A DNA stretch of 9,584 nucleotides from SZUA-152 sp964401355. Lineage in GTDB: Bacteria; Pseudomonadota; Gammaproteobacteria; SZUA-152. Shown piece after piece: positions 1 through 5,221 of this stretch; positions within the stretch are counted from its first letter, which is position 1, and each line of letters begins with the position of its first letter. The stretch spans positions 1 through 9,584 of the forward strand of contig CAYNYJ010000098.1 in NCBI GenBank assembly GCA_964401355.1. Direction: 5' to 3'. The notes under the pieces were generated by a model. The model did no database searches. It worked only from the letters and a program-made list of their open reading frames with translations, and was not told the DNA's origin. The translations under genes were made by a program, and so were the position numbers.

Positions 1-271
1 GATAACAGACTCATCACCGCATACAACATAATAAACACCGCCCTGTGTAGCAAAACCCAAAAACATACAGATGGGTATGGTACCGGCATCTTACGGCTTA
101 TACAAAACCATGAGTTACATATAATAAATAGATATAAACCAATAGTTTATCATTGCTGTTTCCACTATATAGAGCAAGAGAATTAAAGTATTTGGGTAAT
201 TACCAATTTTGTGGGTATGCGTTTATAAACAATCTATTTTCCTTAGATTTAAGTTTTACATTTTTTCCTGT
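1..271. other. AT-rich non-coding left edge
   Basis: I see no convincing gene here. The stretch is AT-rich and full of stops in all frames. It contains a 10-bp perfect palindrome (GGTAATTACC, 195-204), which could be a protein binding site or chance in AT-rich DNA. On the minus strand a short open frame runs from ATG at 66-64 off the left edge, reading MFLGFATQGGVYYVVCGDES. It has no visible ribosome binding site and is too short to judge. Confidence 0.5.
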
Positions 272-349
272 GTGACCCCTTCGGGCCGGGCTTTTCCGAG
301 TTCCGCTATCGCGTCATCCTTGTAGGATTTGCCATACATACCCCTGTCA
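272..349 (+). repeat. 78-bp dispersed repeat, copy 1
   Basis: This segment begins GTGACCCCTTCGGGCC and aligns without gaps to 2469-2546 with about eight or nine mismatches by eye. Similarity stops on both sides, so it is a discrete element. It contains short inverted arms: a CCGG pair around a CTTTTC core in copy 2, and TGTAGG paired with a CCTACA-like arm. Both copies lie in the same orientation and end about 210-220 bp before the start codon of a plasmid-type gene (parD here, ardC for copy 2). It could be a shared regulatory leader, a recombination scar or part of a mobile element. The function is unknown. Confidence 0.75.
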
Positions 350-351
350 TA

Positions 352-376
352 ATAAAGGCCGCTGTACGGCTTTTAT
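352..376 (+). terminator. Terminator-like hairpin after repeat copy 1
   Basis: ATAAAGGCCG (352-361) pairs with CGGCTTTTAT (367-376) around a CTGTA loop. This gives ten pairs, one of them G-U. The 3' arm carries a short T run. It could end transcription entering from the left before parDE, but no upstream gene is visible to terminate. Confidence 0.4.
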
Positions 377-405
377 GAGGTTATCTTGGCGGATGAGGGG
401 TGATT

Positions 406-432
406 TGAAACACTATTCCCAATAGTGTTTCA
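406..432. promoter_or_regulatory. 27-bp perfect palindrome upstream of parDE
   Basis: TGAAACACTATT (406-417) and AATAGTGTTTCA (421-432) are perfect 12-bp inverted arms around CCC. The half-site AATAGTG recurs at 492-498, and AATAGTA at 529-535, flanking the proposed parDE promoter. This suggests an operator series for the ParD ribbon-helix-helix repressor, because ParD proteins commonly autoregulate. The palindrome could instead act as an RNA hairpin. Confidence 0.5.
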
Positions 433-514
433 CAGGGTGTGCGGGCGCTATCTGAAATCCCAAATGTGGTGGATCCCGGCTGACCCTCAAAAATAGTGGC
501 AAAAATGAGGTGTG

Positions 515-523
515 TGCTATACT
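515..523 (+). promoter_or_regulatory. Extended -10 promoter of parDE
   Basis: TGCTATACT is a good extended -10 element (TGn plus TATACT at 518-523), about 45 bp before the parD start codon. No strong -35 is visible: 495-500 reads AGTGGC, which an extended -10 can tolerate. AATAGTG (492-498) covers the -35 zone and AATAGTA (529-535) covers the expected start of transcription, as expected for autorepression. A small inverted repeat GTATGA/TCATAC (533-538, 544-549) lies in the leader. Confidence 0.5.
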
Positions 524-567
524 GCATCAATAGTATGATTTCTTCATACCTCTTTGGAGGCCGTTTT

Positions 568-825
568 ATGAGTACCACACGAAAAACGATCACCGTTACC
601 GATCAACAGGATAGCTGGATCAAAGCGCAAATTGCAGCGGGCGCGTTCACGAACGATAGCGAATATATCCGTGATTTGATCCGCCGTGATCAAGCCAACA
701 AGACAGAGCTTGAAGCAATCCGCGCCGCGCTGATCGAAGGCGAGGAAAGCGGAACGAGCGACCGGACACCGGACGATATTATCAACGCTGTAATCGAGGA
801 ACGGCGTAAAAATGGGACGCTATGA
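568..825 (+). CDS. parD: ParD-type antitoxin, ribbon-helix-helix
   Basis: An 85-residue antitoxin expected to bind and neutralise the ParE toxin encoded next to it and to repress the operon as a DNA-binding dimer. The N-terminal part (residues about 4-40: KTITVTDQQDSWIKAQIAAG, then a helix with SEYIRDLIRRD) has the beta strand plus two helices of CopG/ParD ribbon-helix-helix proteins. The C-terminal part (about 45-85) is charged and helical, as in toxin-wrapping tails. An open frame extends upstream to ATG at 496, but the ATG at 568 is preferred because GGAGG ends seven bases before it and the family starts with this short MSTTRKT-like end. The stop overlaps the toxin start by 14 bases, so translation is probably coupled. 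The pair looks intact. Confidence 0.88.
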   Translation: MSTTRKTITVTDQQDSWIKAQIAAGAFTNDSEYIRDLIRRDQANKTELEAIRAALIEGEESGTSDRTPDDIINAVIEERRKNGTL

Positions 826-1108
826 ATTAGCCAAGGCCGCAGACCAAGATTTTGGTAATATTTTTAATTTTGGAATTGACAAGTTCGGCCTTACCCAAGC
901 GTTGGATTATCAAAACGGCATGAAACAGCGTTTTGGTGAACTGGCAGAACAGCCGAAGCTTTACCCGGCCGTTGATCATATCCGCGAAGGCTACTGTCGC
1001 AGTGTTTACCATTCACATTCGATTTATTACCGGATAGAGCCGGAGCGCGTTTTTATTGTGCGTATTTTAGGGCAACAAGACGCAGCAAAGGCACTAATTT
1101 CCCCTTAA
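812..1108 (+). CDS. parE: ParE-type toxin, RelE/ParE superfamily
   Basis: A 98-residue toxin of the RelE/ParE fold. ParE toxins typically inhibit DNA gyrase, though the target of this one is inferred only from its pairing with a ParD-like antitoxin. Visible family features are the N-terminal helices with a short hydrophobic core (residues 3-45), the middle segment PAVDHIREGYCRSVYHSHSI (about 53-72) with the basic residue and aromatic pattern of the fold, and the closing strand YRIEPERVFIVRILGQQD (about 74-91). The length is normal. The ATG lies inside the end of the antitoxin gene, in the antitoxin-then-toxin order usual for parDE. No lesion is visible, so this is probably the one working TA system in the window. 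Confidence 0.88.
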   Translation: MGRYELAKAADQDFGNIFNFGIDKFGLTQALDYQNGMKQRFGELAEQPKLYPAVDHIREGYCRSVYHSHSIYYRIEPERVFIVRILGQQDAAKALISP

Positions 1109-1522
1109 ACAGCGGTTAGGTTGTTTTTGCCCATTTCCACAGAATGGGTCATTTTCTCAGAAGCTTGATGTGCATGGGTTACACCAAGTCGCCGGCAAGC
1201 ACTTGGATCTGTAACCCGCCTGATTTTTTCTATTTTCCATTTGGCCCAGCGTGGCCATGCTGTTGATGGCTGCATAATTTTTTCACTATCCGCGTTTCCT
1301 TAATCCCGTAGCGGAAAAATGACATTGTGTTGCCAGAGCAGCTGGCCTCTATCCGGTGAAACCATCCTTCCCTCTTCCTGCTTGTCCGACCTTCCTTGTT
1401 GACGTTTTTCTTTCAGTACCGCTGACTGGCGGATAGCTGGCTTGTTTTCTGTTGCACATATTTTGTGTCTGGCCCCATGGCCGGTTGAACTCAATTAACG
1501 CTTCACCTTAGCCGCTTTTGCC
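1109..1522. other. Non-coding spacer after parDE
   Basis: Apart from the 42-bp hairpin element at 1176-1217 I see no gene. A 64-codon open frame on the minus strand (1300-1494) has a low-complexity, polar composition, no ribosome binding site and no recognisable family, and I take it as chance. The plus strand from about 1340 to 1440 is rich in pyrimidines. Confidence 0.5.
1176..1217 (+). repeat. 42-bp hairpin element, copy A
   Basis: The element starts GGGTTACACCA and ends TGTAACCC, giving a 7-bp outer stem (GGGTTAC/GTAACCC) and an inner stem CCAAGT/ACTTGG with an asymmetric bulge between them. Two further copies of exactly the same length lie at 1934-1975 and 5408-5449 in the same orientation. 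A run of T follows at 1222-1228, so this copy could also end parDE transcription. It lies 67 bases after the parE stop. Confidence 0.7.
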
Positions 1523-1609
1523 ACGGGCGCAAATCAACCCTGCGGGCGGGTCTTCGTTCGTGTTGTTGCACTGCCCACACAATCACTTGTCCCGAATTTG
1601 CGCCCCCGT
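1523..1609 (+). promoter_or_regulatory. Structured leader of the 69-residue gene
   Basis: ACGGGCGCAAAT (1523-1534) is complementary to ATTTGCGCCCCCGT (1596-1609) apart from a two-base bulge, enclosing about 60 bases that can form smaller GC-rich stems. It lies directly before a gene whose start codon is at 1673. It could be an RNA control element or a protein binding site. No known riboswitch class is recognised. Confidence 0.35.
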
Positions 1610-1672
1610 CAACGGTCGCGGCTTTTGTCGGTGGCGTATTCGTTTTAACCACCAACCACAGGAGTAAGACAA

Positions 1673-1882
1673 ATGAGTAACAGCAAAAGAAAACCAGAAC
1701 TGCACGCCTTTATGGTCACCGGCACTGAGGAAAATCCTTTCTTCACCAAGATCGGTGCAGCCTGGAAGAACAAAAAGGGCGGTTACGGTCTCCGGCTCGA
1801 AGCCTACCCGGTTAACGGCGAGATCGTTTTGTTTCCGCCCAAGGAGAAAGGCGAGACCGCAGACGCTGAAAGCAAGGCGTAA
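1673..1882 (+). CDS. Small conserved plasmid-type protein, unknown function
   Basis: A 69-residue soluble protein. The middle (residues about 24-54: FTKIGAAWKNKKGGYGLRLE, then AYPVNGEIVLFPP) is a compact two-strand pattern. I associate it with small hypothetical proteins carried on conjugative plasmids and genomic islands, where related copies read KIGAAW followed by a glycine-rich turn and a GRIVL-like strand. I cannot name a function; there is no HTH, signal peptide or membrane segment. The start is supported by AGGAG (1660-1664) nine bases before the ATG. It stands alone, with a long structured leader before it, and a strong hairpin plus a 42-bp element after it, so it looks like a self-contained cargo unit. 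Confidence 0.75.
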   Translation: MSNSKRKPELHAFMVTGTEENPFFTKIGAAWKNKKGGYGLRLEAYPVNGEIVLFPPKEKGETADAESKA

Positions 1883-1890
1883 TCTCCAGC

Positions 1891-1914
1891 AAGGCCGCCC
1901 TTCGGGGCGGCCTT
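1891..1914 (+). terminator. Strong hairpin terminator after the 69-residue gene
   Basis: AAGGCCGCCC (1891-1900) and GGGCGGCCTT (1905-1914) pair perfectly around a TTCG tetraloop, nine bases after the stop codon. The following T tract is weak (GTTCTGGT), so termination may be incomplete or the hairpin may mainly protect the RNA end. Confidence 0.7.
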
Positions 1915-1933
1915 GTTCTGGTCAATTGCCTAT

Positions 1934-1975
1934 GGGTTACACCATGTATTGCGCCGGTGGCTGGATCTGTAACCC
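1934..1975 (+). repeat. 42-bp hairpin element, copy B
   Basis: Same ends as copy A (GGGTTACACCA at the left, TGGATCTGTAACCC at the right) but a different centre, with a CCA/TGG inner stem. It lies 51 bases after the stop of the 69-residue gene and just beyond its hairpin terminator, in the same orientation as copies A and C. Confidence 0.7.
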
Positions 1976-2003
1976 GTCATTTGTGGCTGGGTGGCCTGCA
2001 ATT

Positions 2004-2420
2004 TTAGATTGATTTCAGTGATTCTTTACTGTGCGTTTTTCCGTCCTCAGTTTTCCACGTGAGGGGGATCGTGAATGTTGATCCGGTGTCACTTGATAGT
2101 GCCATGATCAAATTTATTTCATCACCTGGGGCCAGGCGTTTAACGGGTAGTGTGTTCTCAAGTTCTGACGGAATCAGGGGACTTGATTGGCCGTCGAGGG
2201 GTTCGATGCTGAGATTAAGATCCGTTACGGGTACGTTGCCGTTGTTGATGATGCCGAGGCGATGCCCTGGGCCTGCGATGTAGATGTATGTGGAAATATC
2301 GCTTTTGTTTTTTTCTGCTTCTTCACGCTTTTTTTCTTTGCTTTTGCGCACCAACGTTACAAGCGAAATTATGGCGGTAATGGCTGCGATTAGGGCCATT
2401 ATTTCAAATTTATAGTCCAT
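2004..2420 (-). CDS. Small membrane-anchored protein with beta-sandwich-like domain
   Basis: A 138-residue protein of unknown function. Residues about 6-28 (IMALIAAITAIISLVTLV) form one transmembrane helix, followed directly by a strongly basic and charged stretch (KSKEKKREEAEKNK). By the positive-inside rule the N-terminus would face out and the rest stay in the cytoplasm. Residues about 48-138 have the alternating strand pattern of an Ig-like domain, with the landmarks RLGIINNGNVPVTDLNLSI, LAPGDE and a closing IPLTWKTEDGK. An upstream ATG at 2444 is in frame, but the start at 2420 is preferred because it begins just before the helix and has a GGGGTG sequence about eight bases upstream. It is the only complete minus-strand gene in the accessory block and sits between a 42-bp element and a 78-bp repeat copy. 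Confidence 0.7.
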   Translation of the reverse strand: MDYKFEIMALIAAITAIISLVTLVRKSKEKKREEAEKNKSDISTYIYIAGPGHRLGIINNGNVPVTDLNLSIEPLDGQSSPLIPSELENTLPVKRLAPGDEINLIMALSSDTGSTFTIPLTWKTEDGKTHSKESLKSI

Positions 2421-2468
2421 GTATTTGCACCCCAGGCTACGCAAGTTGCGGAGTGCAATTGTATCAGC

Positions 2469-2546
2469 GTGACCCCTGCGGGCCGGGCTTTTCCGGGTTC
2501 CGCTATCGTTTCATCCTTGTAGGATTTGCCCTACATATCCCTATCA
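2469..2546 (+). repeat. 78-bp dispersed repeat, copy 2
   Basis: Matches 272-349 without gaps at an offset of 2197, with about eight or nine mismatches. Here the TGTAGG/CCTACA inverted arms are perfect (about 2518-2535). It lies between the divergent membrane-protein gene and ardC. The 3' end is about 211 bp before the ardC start, almost the same spacing as copy 1 to parD. Confidence 0.75.
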
Positions 2547-2757
2547 CCTGCCGCGCTCCGCTTGCCTGAACCCCGCTAAGGGGTGCTGCCCCTCGCGTCA
2601 TGCAAGGGTTTCCCCCACCTTCCGCGTTCGTCGTTTCTCCTCTCTTGTGCAGGCCGGGTGATTCCCCTCCCTTGCATTCTGCTACCCCCGCGCTTCGCCA
2701 GCGTGTCAGAGCGCCAGCGCAGTGCTGGCACTGAAAATAAAACCGAGGGGAAAAGAC
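2547..2757 (+). other. Pyrimidine-rich ardC leader
   Basis: The plus strand is rich in C and T, with several C runs and long-range complementarity: ATGCAAGGG (2601-2609) pairs with CCCTTGCAT (2669-2677). No clear sigma-70 promoter is visible. Open frames on both strands here have atypical compositions and no recognisable product. It is probably an untranslated leader or a single-strand-prone region, as is common near plasmid antirestriction genes; this is inference. Confidence 0.35.
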
Positions 2758-3630
2758 ATGGCAAAGGCTGACATTTATCAAGAAGTAACAGACTCAATCA
2801 TTGCGGCTTTAGAGTCGGGGGTGTCTCCGTGGGTATGCCCGTGGGATCGTTCCGGCGTGAGCGTGATGCCTACGAACCACAGTACAGGTGTGAGGTATTC
2901 CGGCATTAACATTATTTTGTTGTATCTGGCAGCGGTTGAGCATGGGTATAGCAATAATTCATGGTTGACGTACAAGCAGGCGCAGGCGATGGAGGGTCAG
3001 GTGATGAAGGGGTCTCAATCGGTGCGGTGTATGTTTTTTAAAAATGTCGAGGGTAAGGACAAAGAGACCGGCGAAATGACTCGTTACCCTATGGCGAAGG
3101 GCTTTTCTGTTTTTAACATTGACCAGGTTGAAGGCTTAAACGTCGAGTCTACGGATTTAACCGTGCGGGAGATGTTCAGCCCCATCGAGGCCGCCGAGTC
3201 GCTACTGGCAGCCAGTGGTGCAGAGATACAAGAAAAGGGGCAACGGGCCTTCTTTGCGCCCGGCCCGGATTTGATCGTACTGCCTGAGCGCACCCGCTTT
3301 GCTCGCGCCGAAGATTTTTACGCAACTGCAACCCATGAGCTAACCCACTGGACGGGCCACAAGTCGCGCCTTGATCGCAATTTCACGAAACGGTTTGGCG
3401 AATCATCGTATGCATTTGAGGAATTGGTGGCCGAGATCGGGAGTGCGTTTATCAATGCCGAGCTGGGCCTTGCTGGTGATTTTCAGCACAGCAATTATAT
3501 CAACCATTGGCTGGACATTATGAAGGGCGACAAGCGGGCGATTGTTACGGCGGCAAGTCATGCCAGCAAGGCGCATCAATTCATCATGGAGAAAGTCGCG
3601 AATTCTGACCAGAAGGAGGTGGCGGCTTAG
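2758..3630 (+). CDS. ardC: ArdC-type antirestriction protein
   Basis: A 290-residue cytoplasmic protein of the ArdC family. ArdC proteins bind single-stranded DNA and protect entering plasmid DNA from host restriction. Residues about 4-125 form the N-terminal DUF1738/ArdC DNA-binding domain, beginning IYQEVTDSIIAALESGVSPW with the conserved aromatic and glycine positions (NHSTGVRYSGIN). Residues about 140-280 form the zincin-like metallopeptidase domain: HELTH at 193-197 with the extension WTGHKSRLDR, a likely third metal ligand in FEELVAEIG (220-228), and the closing NHWLDIMKGDKRAIVTAASH. The length is typical and no lesion is visible. The ATG at 2758 has GAGGGGAAAAG just upstream; an earlier in-frame ATG (2722) lacks a site. 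The gene marks this block as plasmid- or ICE-derived. Confidence 0.93.
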   Translation: MAKADIYQEVTDSIIAALESGVSPWVCPWDRSGVSVMPTNHSTGVRYSGINIILLYLAAVEHGYSNNSWLTYKQAQAMEGQVMKGSQSVRCMFFKNVEGKDKETGEMTRYPMAKGFSVFNIDQVEGLNVESTDLTVREMFSPIEAAESLLAASGAEIQEKGQRAFFAPGPDLIVLPERTRFARAEDFYATATHELTHWTGHKSRLDRNFTKRFGESSYAFEELVAEIGSAFINAELGLAGDFQHSNYINHWLDIMKGDKRAIVTAASHASKAHQFIMEKVANSDQKEVAA

Positions 3631-3652
3631 GCCGCCATAGTGGCCTTGAAAC

Positions 3653-3680
3653 TTGCAAATTATAACAAATTTGGTATAAT
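3653..3680 (+). promoter_or_regulatory. higBA promoter with overlapping operator
   Basis: TTGCAA (3653-3658) and a perfect TATAAT (3675-3680) are separated by 16 bp. The inverted pair AATTATA (3658-3664) and TATAATT (3675-3681) overlaps both hexamers, as expected for autorepression by an XRE antitoxin. The distance from the -10 to the toxin ATG (3684 or 3687) is only 3 to 6 bases, so the mRNA would start on or very near the start codon. Confidence 0.6.
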
Positions 3681-3686
3681 TCAATG

Positions 3687-4018
3687 ATGAACGAAAAGGA
3701 TTTGAGTTGGCGCGGTAGCAGCTATAAGGATTTGTTAGCTTTCCCGGTGGAGGCGCGCCGGGAAGCAGGTTTCCAGCTTGGTTTTGTTCAGCTGGGGTTT
3801 GACCCCTCAGATTGAAACCAATGGCCAGTGTTGGCCAGGGCGTGAAAGAAATACGGATTCATATTGAAGGTGAATTCCGGGTGCTGTATATCGCTAAATT
3901 TGAAGAGGCTGTGTATGTGCTTCACGCTTTTCAAAAGAAGACCCAAAAGACGCCGAAGAAAGATATTGATGTTGCTAAAGCTCGCTTTCGTGAACTGGAA
4001 CAGGAGAGGAAAAAATGA
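3687..4018 (+). pseudogene. higB: Frameshifted HigB-type toxin (Gp49-like, RelE superfamily)
   Basis: A HigB-type toxin, normally a ribosome-dependent mRNA endonuclease, broken by one missing base. The first part reads MNEKDLSWRGSSYKDLLAFP to ...GFDPSD and stops at TGA 3813-3815. The expected next residues, W then KPMASVGQGVKEIRIHIEGE, continue in another frame from 3815 to the stop at 4016-4018. The family has DWKPM here, so a TGG has lost one G (GATTGAAACCA instead of GATTGGAAACCA). Restored length would be 110 residues, which is normal, and the end KKTQKTPKKDIDVAKARFREL matches the family. The last four bases (ATGA) overlap the antitoxin start. A -1 slip would also rejoin the frames, but no slippery heptamer is present. 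A sequencing error is the main alternative. Confidence 0.85.
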
Positions 4019-4305
4019 ATACAAACCATGTGACGCCTGCTGGCGGAAATATTTTTGCAGACCTGAATGTTCCCGATGCGGAAAATGAAAAACTGCGTTT
4101 GATCTTGCTTGCGGAGATCCGAGCGTGGGTAGATGGCTCTGGCTTAACTCAAACCGAGGCTGCTGCTTCGATGGGCATTAAACAGCCGATCCTGAGCGAT
4201 GCTATCAAGGGTCGTTACGAGAAATTCACTATTGACCGGTTGGTGAGAATGCTTGCTTCAGTAGGGAAGCGGGTTAATCTCACTGTTACGGATGAAGCGG
4301 CCTAG
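4015..4305 (+). CDS. higA: XRE-family antitoxin, HigA-like, first of two
   Basis: A 96-residue antitoxin paired with the HigB-type toxin just upstream, expected to bind the toxin and repress the promoter at 3653-3680. The conserved N-terminal signature GGNIFADLNVPDAENEKLRL (residues 10-29) is followed by a helix-turn-helix at about 46-68 (LTQTEAAASMGIKQPILSDA) and a C-terminal part with the pattern KFTIDRLVRMLASVGKRVNL, typical of the HTH group that partners Gp49-like toxins. GGAGAGG precedes the ATG and the start overlaps the toxin stop as ATGA, indicating translational coupling. With the toxin frameshifted, coupling would be lost unless ribosomes reinitiate. The gene itself looks intact. 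Confidence 0.88.
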   Translation: MNTNHVTPAGGNIFADLNVPDAENEKLRLILLAEIRAWVDGSGLTQTEAAASMGIKQPILSDAIKGRYEKFTIDRLVRMLASVGKRVNLTVTDEAA

Positions 4306-4317
4306 TGAGCTAAACCA

Positions 4318-4659
4318 ATGACCACGAAACCTGAAAAAATCACAGTGACCGAGAGCAGTGGCAATATTTTTGCTGATCTTGGCTGCAAGAAGCCGGAAGA
4401 GCTAAAGGTAAAGGCTCAAATTGCGGCTGCGGTTAATTCTATTGTGAAACACCGCAATATCACCCAGGCCGAAGCGGCTGAGGTGCTGGGGATTTCCCAG
4501 CCTCAAGTCTCGAATCTGAAAAGAGGCAACTTGAAACATTTTTCCGTGGAACGGCTTTTTGGTTTGCTGAATGCGCTTGATCGGGATATTGAAATTCGCA
4601 TCAAAAAGAAAAGCCCGCGTACACAACGTGAGGCGCATGTGGCAGTGGTGGCCGCGTAG
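4318..4659 (+). CDS. XRE-family antitoxin, HigA-like, second of two
   Basis: A 113-residue paralogue of the preceding antitoxin type. It has the same signature, SGNIFADLGCKKPEELKVKA (residues 14-33), an HTH at about 49-70 (ITQAEAAEVLGISQPQVSNL) and the C-terminal KHFSVERLFGLLNALDRDIEIRI. It ends in a basic tail (KKKSPRTQREAHVAVVAA) that the first antitoxin lacks. It starts 12 bases after the first antitoxin with no clear Shine-Dalgarno sequence, so it probably depends on coupled translation. No toxin of its own is present. The low identity to its neighbour outside the motifs suggests it came from a different TA pair and was not a recent local copy. It could serve as a stand-alone regulator or as protection against a related toxin elsewhere. 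Confidence 0.85.
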   Translation: MTTKPEKITVTESSGNIFADLGCKKPEELKVKAQIAAAVNSIVKHRNITQAEAAEVLGISQPQVSNLKRGNLKHFSVERLFGLLNALDRDIEIRIKKKSPRTQREAHVAVVAA

Positions 4660-4821
4660 TCACCACCAAGACCCGTGGGCGGCTGCGGCCTCATCCTTTG
4701 GATGTCGTGCGGCCTTCGCACGTTAGTTTCGCGCCTGCGTTGGTGATTTGAGTGGGATGGTGGTCATGGCGAAGCCGAAGGCTTGTATTTAGATAGCCAT
4801 AAATATCAATGAGGTGAAAGA
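4660..4821 (+). other. Spacer between antitoxin genes with hairpins
   Basis: The spacer begins with TCACCACCAAG and contains GTTGGTGA at about 4738-4745, which could close a long stem. Inside is a small hairpin GTGCG/CGCAC (about 4707-4721). No gene is visible. It may be the terminator region of the TA operon plus a remnant of the lost toxin partner of the next HigA gene, but no toxin sequence can be recognised. Confidence 0.35.
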
Positions 4822-5108
4822 ATGAACATCACGAAACGAAAGCCCGTTAGTCCAGGTGAAATGCTCACAGAGGAATTTTTAGTCCCTATGGGTATTACAC
4901 AACAGGGCTTGGCTGATGCTATGGGAGTTAGTCGAAAAACGGTTAATGAACTGTGTGTCAACCGTCGTTCGATAACAGTCCTGATTTCTGGCTTAACCTA
5001 CAGGCAAGAAATGATGTTTGGGACGCACTCAATACGCCAAAACGAAATGTACGAGTTAAGCGGGCGCGAAAAATCACATCACTTGTAGGTTTAAGAAAGA
5101 CTGCCTAA
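4822..5108 (+). pseudogene. higA: HigA (VapI-type) antitoxin with internal deletion
   Basis: An antitoxin of the HigA/VapI family, different from the two upstream genes. Residues 1-53 match the family closely: ITKRKPVSPGEMLTEEFLVP, then the HTH GITQQGLADAMGVSRKTVNE and the motif NRRSITV. Next the frame is lost: as read from the ATG it ends in unrelated residues at TAG 5086-5088. In another frame, starting at 4980, the family's C-terminal part resumes as PDFWLNLQARNDVWDALNTP and ends at TAA 5106-5108. The family normally has about 13 residues (a DTALRLAKAF-like helix) between these parts, so about 40 bases are gone, with AGTC-like microhomology at the join. GAGGTGAAAG precedes the ATG. The HigB partner normally lying upstream is missing. 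Confidence 0.85.
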
Positions 5109-5220
5109 AGCTGCGCCTGATCTTGCTTGCGGAAATTAGGGGCTGTGGCTTTTCGCTGTCCGCGTCCGGTATTTTATTGAAAATAATTGGAATAACAGAA
5201 CCCCGTGTCACGTTAATACC
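5108..5220 (+). pseudogene. Remnant of a further XRE antitoxin
   Basis: An open stretch without start or end that translates as KLRLILLAEIRGCGFSLSAS and continues GILLKIIGITEPRVTLI. The first 11 residues are identical to residues 26-36 of the antitoxin at 4015, and 16 bases are identical at nucleotide level (4100-4115 and 5118-5133). The rest fits a worn HTH of the same family, where GLTQTEAAKLLGITQPRVS would be typical. This is the core of a lost antitoxin gene, probably another HigA-like paralogue. Confidence is moderate because the fragment is short. Confidence 0.6.
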
Positions 5221-5221
5221 G

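Noticed and set aside
1..66. Minus-strand partial ORF reading MFLGFATQGGVYYVVCGDES
   Set aside because: It runs off the edge after 22 codons, has no ribosome site and matches no family I recognise.
1176..1217. The 42-bp elements as integron attC sites
   Set aside because: TA modules and small unknown genes in one direction look cassette-like, but the ends are GGGTTAC and GTAACCC, not RYYYAAC and GTTRRRY, and no integrase gene is in the window.
1300..1494. Minus-strand 64-residue ORF in the spacer after parDE
   Set aside because: Polar, low-information composition, no ribosome site, no motif; consistent with chance in a pyrimidine-rich stretch.
2503..2797. Open frames on both strands in the ardC leader
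   Set aside because: They overlap each other in several frames, cover the 78-bp repeat and have skewed composition from C-rich DNA with no recognisable domain.
3800..3830. Programmed -1 frameshift joining the two halves of HigB
   Set aside because: A -1 slip would restore the full length with Leu in place of Trp, but there is no slippery heptamer and the one-base-longer sequence gives the exact family motif DWKPM.
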